Positions 58,494 to 64,000 of a stretch of DNA of 64,000 bases are shown here, piece after piece (the first letter of the stretch is position 1; the number at the start of each line of letters is the position of its first letter). The stretch is taken from NCBI RefSeq assembly GCF_015352975.1, contig NZ_JACYIZ010000005.1, positions 124,001-188,000 on the forward strand. The letters are read 5' to 3'. Under the pieces are notes generated by a model, which made no database searches, was not told the DNA's origin, and saw only the letters and a list, made by a program, of their open reading frames with translations. This DNA is from Aestuariimicrobium ganziense. Lineage in GTDB: Bacteria > Actinomycetota > Actinomycetes > Propionibacteriales > Propionibacteriaceae. A program made the translations under genes and the position numbers.

Positions 58494-60038
58494 ATGGAAC
58501 TCCTGACGGTGATGGCCCTGCTGTTCGGACTGCTGGTCGGCGGTGGCGTCGGATGGGTGCTCGCACGCAGCCGGCAGTCCACCGAGGGCGCCCACGCCCA
58601 GACCGCCATCGCCGAGGCTCGCGGCGAAGCCGAACGCGCCCGCGGCGAGACCGAACGTGCTCGGGCCGAACTCGCGGGGGTGCGCCAGCGTGACGCCGAG
58701 GCGCAGTCGCTGGTCGCAGAAGCGCGCGAGGACGCCGCCCACGCTCGAGGGGAGGCGGCCCTCGCCCTGGCCGAGGCGGCCCGCGTGCAGGCTGAGGTCG
58801 CCAAGGCCGTGGCCGAGCGTGAAGCCGCCGTCCTGCGCGCCGAAGAACTGGCCGCTGACCGCGAGAGCCTCGTCACACAGTTCAAGGCGTTGTCGGCTGA
58901 GTCGCTCGAGGCCCAGGGCAAGCGCGCCGACGCCTCGGCCGAGGCCCGACTCAAGGCCACCGAGCAGCTCATGGCCCCCGTGCAGGAGAGCCTGCGGCTG
59001 TTCAACGAACGGCTCACCGAGGTCGAGAAGGAGCGCGTCGAGATCGCCGCCGAACTGCGCCAGCAGGTGAAGAACGTGCAGTTCACCGGCGAGAACCTGC
59101 GCCGCGAGACCCAGTCACTGGTCACCGCGCTGCGCAAGCCCCAGGTTCGCGGGGCCTGGGGTGAGATCCAGCTCAAGCGCGTCGCCGAGATCGCCGGCAT
59201 GGTCGACCGTTGCGACTTCGACTTGCAGCTGACCGCCCAGACCGACGAGCGCACCCTGCGTCCCGACATGCGGGTGAACCTGGCTGACGGCAAGTTCCTC
59301 TACGTCGACTCCAAGGTGCCCCTGTCGGCGTTCCTCGACGCCCACGGCACCGAGGACGACCGCGAACGCGACCAGTTCCTCGCCCAGTTCGGCAAGAATG
59401 TGCGCACCCACATCGACCAGTTGTCGGCCAAGCAGTACTGGAAGCTCGAGGCCACCAGCCCTGAGTTCGTGATCATGTTCCTGCCGAACGAGTCGTTCCT
59501 CGCCGCAGCGCTCGAGCAGCATGCCGACCTGTACGACTACGCCGCCAAGCGAGACATCATCATCGCGACGCCCACCACCCTGATCGCCACCTTGCGCACG
59601 GCCGCCTACGCCTGGAAGCAGGCTGCTCTCGCCGAGTCGGCCGCCCAGGTCTTCACTCTCGGCCGAGAACTGTACGAGCGGCTGGGCAAGATGGGCTCCG
59701 ACTTCGACAAGGTGGGCCGCGCCCTCACCTCGGCAGTGAAGTCCTACAACTCCACCGTCGGCTCGCTCGAGGGTCGCGTGCTGGTGTCAGCCCGCCGGTT
59801 CCGCGACCTGAAGGTCACCGAGGCCGAGCTCGCCGAGGTCAGCCCGAGCCAGGAGTCGGTGCGACAGCTGACCGCCCCCGAGCTGGTCGAGCACGCCCAG
59901 GAGGTCGAGATGCTGGTCGGCCGGGAGCGACGCAGCGAGCAGTTGGAGCTGACCCGGGGTGAGCCCAGCACCGAGGAGTTGGTCGACCAGTCCCAGCCCG
60001 CACTGCTCGACGACAGGCGGCGCCGCAACGCCACCTGA
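58494..60038 (+). CDS. rmuC: DNA recombination protein RmuC
   Basis: 514 residues. One N-terminal membrane helix (LLFGLLVGGGVGWVLARS), a long coiled coil full of Ala/Glu/Arg (about 30-200), and the RmuC nuclease-like core with GAWGEIQLKRVAEIAGM, DMRVNLADGKFLYVDSKVPL and IIIATPTTLIATLRTAAYAW. RmuC limits DNA inversions and is believed to be a membrane-tethered nuclease. ATG 58494 follows GAGAGT by 6 bases. It is followed after 25 bases by ilvA. Confidence 0.95.
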   Translation: MELLTVMALLFGLLVGGGVGWVLARSRQSTEGAHAQTAIAEARGEAERARGETERARAELAGVRQRDAEAQSLVAEAREDAAHARGEAALALAEAARVQAEVAKAVAEREAAVLRAEELAADRESLVTQFKALSAESLEAQGKRADASAEARLKATEQLMAPVQESLRLFNERLTEVEKERVEIAAELRQQVKNVQFTGENLRRETQSLVTALRKPQVRGAWGEIQLKRVAEIAGMVDRCDFDLQLTAQTDERTLRPDMRVNLADGKFLYVDSKVPLSAFLDAHGTEDDRERDQFLAQFGKNVRTHIDQLSAKQYWKLEATSPEFVIMFLPNESFLAAALEQHADLYDYAAKRDIIIATPTTLIATLRTAAYAWKQAALAESAAQVFTLGRELYERLGKMGSDFDKVGRALTSAVKSYNSTVGSLEGRVLVSARRFRDLKVTEAELAEVSPSQESVRQLTAPELVEHAQEVEMLVGRERRSEQLELTRGEPSTEELVDQSQPALLDDRRRRNAT

Positions 60039-60063
60039 GCGGTTGGGGTCCACAATGGTGGGC

Positions 60064-61332
60064 GTGACGACCCTGTCCGAACTCTCCGTCCTGGTCGAGC
60101 GTGCCCGCGAGACCCTCTGCGGCGTGGCCTCGAAGACCCCGCTGCAGCTCAGCCTGCGGTTGTCGGAGGCCACCGGCACCTCGGTGCACCTCAAGCGCGA
60201 GGACCTGCAGCCGGTGCGCTCGTACAAGCTGCGCGGTGCCTACAACCTGATCAGCCAACTCAGCGCGGACGAACGTGCTGCCGGCGTGATCTGTGCCTCG
60301 GCGGGCAACCACGGCCAGGGCGTGGCCTGGAGTTGTGCACGACTGGGCATCGAGGGCCGGATCTACATCCCCAGCACCACCCCGCGCCAGAAGCGCGACC
60401 GGATGCGCGACCTCGGCCAAGGCCGGATCGAGCTGATCGTCGGGGGCGAGACCTACGACGAGGCCGCAGCAGAGGCTGCTCGCGCTGCCGAGAGCAGCGA
60501 CGCCACGATGGTGCCCGCCTTCGACGACCTGCGCACCGCCGCGGGCCAGGGCACCGTCGCCATCGAGATCGTCGAACAGTTGGGACGAGCCCCCGACGTG
60601 CTGATCGTCCCGGTCGGGGGCGGCGGCATGCTCGCCGGTTGCGCGGCCTGGCTGCGCACCCACCACCCGCAGACCCGCATCATCGGGGTCGAACCCGCCG
60701 GGGCGGCATCGATGAGTGAGGCGCTGCTGGTGGGTGGCCCGGTCACCCTGCGCGACATCGACACCTTCGTCGACGGAGCAGCTGTGCGTCGTACCGGCGA
60801 GGTCACCTTCCCGCTGGTACGTCAGGCCGACGTCGAGATGCTCACGGTGCCCGAGGGCCAGATCTGCTCGGAGATGCTCGACCTCTACCAGGTCGACGGG
60901 GTGATCGCCGAGCCGGCCGGGGCACTCGCCTCCTCCGTCCTGCCCACCCACTCCCTCGACGAGCACCTGCAACTGCCCCCGGGTGCGATCGTGGTGGCGA
61001 TCCTGTCCGGTGGCAACAACGACGTCTCCCGCTATGCCGAGATCGTCGAACGCTCACTGGTGCACGAGGGCCGCAAGCACTACTTCTTGGTGCAGTTCCC
61101 GCAGGAACCCGGGGCGCTCCGCCGTTTCCTGGACGAGGTGCTCGGCCCTGACGACGACATCACCCACTTCGAGTACGTGAAGCGGTCGAACCGCGAACTC
61201 GGGCCTGCCCTGGTCGGCATCGAACTGGGCGACCCGTTCAGTTACCCCGCGCTGCTGCGCAGGCTCAGCGAGGGGCCGGTGCAGTTCGAGGTGGTCGCCC
61301 CCGACTCACCGATGCACCGCTTCCTCGTGTAG
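60064..61332 (+). CDS. ilvA: Threonine ammonia-lyase (biosynthetic threonine dehydratase)
   Basis: 422 residues. The PLP lysine lies in VRSYKLRGAYNL (Lys 55), the Ser/Asn loop in ICASAGNHGQGVAWS, the Gly-rich phosphate loop in VPVGGGGMLAG, and a short C-terminal regulatory domain (HYFLVQFPQEPGALRRFLDE) is ACT-like. It deaminates threonine to 2-oxobutyrate for isoleucine. CACAAT (60051-60056) ends 7 bases before GTG 60064, so that start is preferred; ATG 60055 lies inside the -10 but is the alternative. Convergent with ispH (18 bases apart). Confidence 0.94.
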   Translation: MTTLSELSVLVERARETLCGVASKTPLQLSLRLSEATGTSVHLKREDLQPVRSYKLRGAYNLISQLSADERAAGVICASAGNHGQGVAWSCARLGIEGRIYIPSTTPRQKRDRMRDLGQGRIELIVGGETYDEAAAEAARAAESSDATMVPAFDDLRTAAGQGTVAIEIVEQLGRAPDVLIVPVGGGGMLAGCAAWLRTHHPQTRIIGVEPAGAASMSEALLVGGPVTLRDIDTFVDGAAVRRTGEVTFPLVRQADVEMLTVPEGQICSEMLDLYQVDGVIAEPAGALASSVLPTHSLDEHLQLPPGAIVVAILSGGNNDVSRYAEIVERSLVHEGRKHYFLVQFPQEPGALRRFLDEVLGPDDDITHFEYVKRSNRELGPALVGIELGDPFSYPALLRRLSEGPVQFEVVAPDSPMHRFLV

Positions 61333-61350
61333 CAGGCTGTTCCGCTCCGC

Positions 61351-62319
61351 TCAGTGGCGCAGGGCGTTCTTCGGCAGGTCCTTGCGGAGCTCGGGCGGCA
61401 GCGCGAAGACCAGGCTCTCCTCGGTCAGCCGCTCCTCCACCGCAGGCGGGAAGCCCTTCGACTCCAGGTGAGCGAGCACACCCTCGACGAGTTCGTCCGG
61501 CACCGAGGCACCCGAGGTCACCCCGACGCTCTCGACGCCCTCGAGCCACTCGTCCATCACCTCGGAGGCGTTGTCGACACGGTAGGCGGCCTTGGCGCCC
61601 GCCTCGAGTGCGACCTCGACCAAGCGCACCGAGTTCGACGAGTTGGACGACCCGACCACGATCACCAGGTCGGAGTGGCCGGCGATCTGCTTGATCGCGG
61701 CCTGCCGGTTCGAGGTGGCGTAGCAGATGTCGTCGCTGGGCGGGTCCATCAGCAGCGGGTACTTCTCGCGCAGCTTGCGCACGGTCTCGAGGGTCTCGTC
61801 CACGCTGAGGGTGGTCTGCGACAGCCACGCCACCTTCTCGGGGTCCTTGACCTCGACGTCGGCGACGTCGTCAGGTGACTGGACGAGGGTGATGTGCTCG
61901 GGAGCCTCACCGGTGGTGCCCTCGACCTCCTCGTGACCGGCATGGCCGATCAGCAGGATCTCGACGTCCTGCTTGGCGAAGCGCTTGGCCTCGTGGTGCA
62001 CCTTGGTGACCAGCGGGCAGGTGGCGTCAATGGCCTTCAGACCACGCTCGGACGCCTCGGCGTGCACCGCCGGCGACACCCCATGGGCGCTGAACACCAC
62101 TGTGGCACCCAGCGGCACCTCGTCGAGTTCCTCGACGAAGATCGCGCCACGCTGCTCGAGTCTCTCGACCACGTGCTTGTTGTGGACGATCTGCTTGCGC
62201 ACGTACACCGGGGCCCCGTACAGGCCGAGGGCCTTCTCGACGGTGATCACGGCACGGTCGACGCCCGCGCAGTACCCACGGGGGGCAGCCACGACGACGC
62301 GCTTGCTGGTCTCAGACAT
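61351..62319 (-). CDS. ispH: 4-hydroxy-3-methylbut-2-enyl diphosphate reductase
   Basis: 322 residues. The three cluster cysteines are in [12 protein letters not shown] (Cys 17), [13 protein letters not shown] (Cys 101) and [13 protein letters not shown] (Cys 199). Substrate-binding HGVSPAVH and [10 protein letters not shown] are intact. It makes IPP and DMAPP in the last step of the non-mevalonate pathway, using a 4Fe-4S cluster. ATG 62319 follows TAGACT (62327-62332) by 7 bases. Divergent from xseA, a neighbour it has in many actinomycetes. Confidence 0.97.
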   Translation of the reverse strand: MSETSKRVVVAAPRGYCAGVDRAVITVEKALGLYGAPVYVRKQIVHNKHVVERLEQRGAIFVEELDEVPLGATVVFSAHGVSPAVHAEASERGLKAIDATCPLVTKVHHEAKRFAKQDVEILLIGHAGHEEVEGTTGEAPEHITLVQSPDDVADVEVKDPEKVAWLSQTTLSVDETLETVRKLREKYPLLMDPPSDDICYATSNRQAAIKQIAGHSDLVIVVGSSNSSNSVRLVEVALEAGAKAAYRVDNASEVMDEWLEGVESVGVTSGASVPDELVEGVLAHLESKGFPPAVEERLTEESLVFALPPELRKDLPKNALRH

Positions 62320-62562
62320 GCCGACCAGTCTAGGTCGCCGCCCCCGAGCGGGACGAAACCGCGCTGCCGGCCTCCCTGCGGGACGCTTCCACCCGACCAG
62401 GCGTTGCCACGGGCCGGACGGGCACGGGGCGGCACCGGTCTACAACGGCGTGGGTGCCATCCCCCGATCGTGCGCGTCCCACTAGCCACGTCGACCCCAC
62501 ACACCACATCGGGCGCACTGCCACATCGGTCAGCGTCAGTAGCGGCCACTACGGTGGAGCCT

Positions 62563-63801
62563 ATGGCCATGCAGAGTTCTGCCGACCAGCCCCAACCGTT
62601 GGGGCGGGTCATCGCCGCGGTCAAGGGCTGGATCGAGCGCTGCGGCTGGGTCTGGGTCGAGGCCGAGGTGACCGAACTCAATCGGCGCCCGACCGCCACC
62701 CAGTTCCTCACCCTGCGTGACCGGCGCAGCGGCGACACCGCTCGCGCCACCTGCACCCGCCTGGTGCTCGAGCAGGCCGGCCCGATCGCCGATGGCACCC
62801 AGGTGGCCGCCTGGGTCAAGCCGGTGCTGTGGCCCAACAACGCCAGCTTCTCGTTCGAGTGCCGCGAACTGCGTATCGTCGGCGAGGGACGCCTGCTCGC
62901 CCAGATCGAGCAACTCAAGCGCAAGCTGCAGGCCGAGGGCCTGTTCGATGCCCATCGCAAGAAGCGGCTGCCGTTCCTGCCCCGCGCGATCGGCCTGGTC
63001 ACCGGCGCCAACTCCGCAGCCGAGAAGGACGTGGTGACCACCTGCCGCTCGCGCTGGCCCGGAGTCAACATTGAACTCGCCCACACCGTCGTCCAGGGCC
63101 CCGAGGCTGCTGCTCAGGTGATCGAGCAACTCCGCCGGCTGGACGCCGACCCGCGCATCGAGGTGATCGTCATCGCCCGGGGCGGCGGCTCACTCGAAGA
63201 CCTGCTTCCCTTCTCGGACGAGGGGCTGGTCCGCGCCGTGGCTGCCTGTCGCACCCCGGTGGTCAGTGCGATCGGCCACCAGAGCGACTCCCCCGTGCTC
63301 GACCTGGTCGCCGACGTGGCCGCGATCACCCCGACTGACGCCGCCAAGCGGGTGGTGCCTGACGCCGCCGAGGAGCGTGAGCGGGTCGACGTCGCCGTCA
63401 ACCGGCTGCGACGGGCCGTGGTCGCGGGCCTGGTCCGCCGTCAGGACGACCTCGACCAGCTGCGGACCCGCCCGGTGCTGCGCGATCCCACGGCCAGCTT
63501 CGCCGTTCATCACGAGCGAATCGCGCTTCTGCGCGACCGGCTCGACCGGGCGATCGAGCGCCACCTCGTCCAGGAGCAGACCGGCCTGCAGCATGCCCTC
63601 ACCCGGGTGCGGACGATGTCACCCAAGGCCACCCTCGAGCGCGGGTACGCGATCCTCGTCGACGGTGGTGGGGACGGCGTCACTTCGGTCGCACAGGTGG
63701 ACGAGGGCGACGACCTGATGGCCTACCTCGCCGACGGCACGGTGGTGCTCGAGGTACGAGAGGTCGAGGCCCACCCCGAACTGACCCAGGAAGGACACTG
63801 A
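62563..63801 (+). CDS. xseA: Exodeoxyribonuclease VII large subunit
   Basis: 412 residues. The N-terminal OB fold includes WVWVEAEVTELNRRPTATQF, and the catalytic domain has RAIGLVTGANSAAEKDV, IARGGGSLEDLLPFSDEGLV and VVSAIGHQSDSPVLDLVAD, followed by the coiled region. It degrades single-stranded DNA with the small subunit encoded next (stop and start overlap by one base, TGATG). ATG 62563. The 243 bases between it and ispH show nothing besides promoter-like sequence. Confidence 0.96.
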   Translation: MAMQSSADQPQPLGRVIAAVKGWIERCGWVWVEAEVTELNRRPTATQFLTLRDRRSGDTARATCTRLVLEQAGPIADGTQVAAWVKPVLWPNNASFSFECRELRIVGEGRLLAQIEQLKRKLQAEGLFDAHRKKRLPFLPRAIGLVTGANSAAEKDVVTTCRSRWPGVNIELAHTVVQGPEAAAQVIEQLRRLDADPRIEVIVIARGGGSLEDLLPFSDEGLVRAVAACRTPVVSAIGHQSDSPVLDLVADVAAITPTDAAKRVVPDAAEERERVDVAVNRLRRAVVAGLVRRQDDLDQLRTRPVLRDPTASFAVHHERIALLRDRLDRAIERHLVQEQTGLQHALTRVRTMSPKATLERGYAILVDGGGDGVTSVAQVDEGDDLMAYLADGTVVLEVREVEAHPELTQEGH

Positions 63802-64000
63802 TGACCGATCCCGACATCAGCTACGAGCAGGCCCGCGCCGAGCTCGTCGAGGTGGTGCAGAAGCTCGAGTCCGGCGGGGTTCCGCTCGCCGAGTCGATGG
63901 AGCTGTGGCAGCGCGGTGAGCAACTCGCGGCGATCTGCCAGCAGTGGCTCGACGGCGCCAAGGCCAAGGTCGACGCCGCTCGCGCCCAGTCGCAGGCCGC
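63801..64000 (+). CDS. xseB: Exodeoxyribonuclease VII small subunit, partial
   Basis: The first 66 or so residues of XseB: ISYEQARAELVEVVQKLESG, then VPLAESMELWQRGEQLAAIC. The gene runs past the end of the window. It joins the large subunit encoded immediately upstream. AGGAAGG lies 6 bases before ATG 63801. Confidence 0.93.
   Translation, partial: MTDPDISYEQARAELVEVVQKLESGGVPLAESMELWQRGEQLAAICQQWLDGAKAKVDAARAQSQA

Noticed and set aside
59839..60972. 377-residue frame antisense to ilvA
   Set aside because: Overlaps ilvA antisense; no domain.
1..64000. tRNA, rRNA, CRISPR or insertion sequence
   Set aside because: No cloverleaf-like block with CCA-type ends, no regular spaced repeats and no transposase-like protein were recognised on either strand; a covariance-model search would be the proper test.

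Overview
The window is high-GC bacterial DNA with the habits of an actinomycete: frequent GTG and some TTG starts, gene pairs overlapping by 4 bases (ATGA/GTGA), a DtxR-type iron box, a Zur-like zinc box, DinB and conserved actinobacterial hypothetical families. At least fifteen genes carry a -10-like TANNNT hexamer ending 5 to 7 bases before the start codon, which suggests leaderless transcripts. A propionibacterium-like lineage is possible, but nothing seen here fixes the genus. No rRNA, tRNA, CRISPR array, phage or insertion sequence was recognised.

Layout. 1-8.7 kb: an incomplete C26 amidohydrolase, a doubtful broken membrane gene, a TSUP permease, a zinc-type ABC importer operon (binding lipoprotein, ATPase, permease) behind a Zur-like box, an uncharacterised protein with M16-like features, a GH95 alpha-L-fucosidase and a convergent lipase-like hydrolase. 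8.8-15.3 kb: stand-alone trpB, thiol peroxidase, a histidine phosphatase, glycogen phosphorylase, an aldo/keto reductase and a YqeY protein. 15.2-18.4 kb: a TetR repressor divergent from a two-gene ABC exporter, with a perfect 20-bp palindrome between them. 18.4-22.4 kb: a three-gene minus-strand operon (membrane protein, hydrolase, alcohol dehydrogenase) and a luciferase-like oxidoreductase.

22.5-24.4 kb is a small block with visibly more A/T than its neighbours. It encodes a secreted S1 serine protease split by a -1 frame change, followed by a coupled lipoprotein. 24.4-28.6 kb holds a Gfo/Idh/MocA oxidoreductase, an EctB-like aminotransferase without ectA or ectC, a GNAT and an MFS exporter.

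28.6-43.4 kb is the accessory part: small enzymes and transporters on both strands, mixed with genes that are frameshifted or internally deleted (membrane protein, LysE, RpiB/LacAB isomerase, AadA-like nucleotidyltransferase, phosphotriesterase, DUF1801, a prenyltransferase-like protein and a conserved hypothetical). Inside it lie a HEPN/MNT toxin-antitoxin pair whose MNT antitoxin carries its own ribbon-helix-helix domain and an operator on its -10, a nested palindrome at 29.4 kb, and an FNR/CRP-type promoter in front of an 82-residue ORF.

43.5-53.2 kb: lipoprotein-comB pair, hydrolase, MFS exporter, siderophore-interacting flavoprotein, an intergenic stretch with two large palindromes, an SdpI-like gene, coding remnants, ychF, a rhomboid-fold protein without a visible catalytic serine, a DinB protein and an interrupted proline-rich membrane gene. 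53.3-57.1 kb: a complete catecholate-siderophore ABC importer behind a DtxR box. 57.1-64 kb is ordinary core content: M18 aminopeptidase, rmuC, ilvA, ispH, xseA and the start of xseB.

Regulatory themes are metal supply (zinc importer under a Zur-like site, iron-siderophore importer under a DtxR-like site plus a siderophore-interacting protein) and local repressors with their own palindromes (two TetR genes and the RHH-MNT antitoxin).
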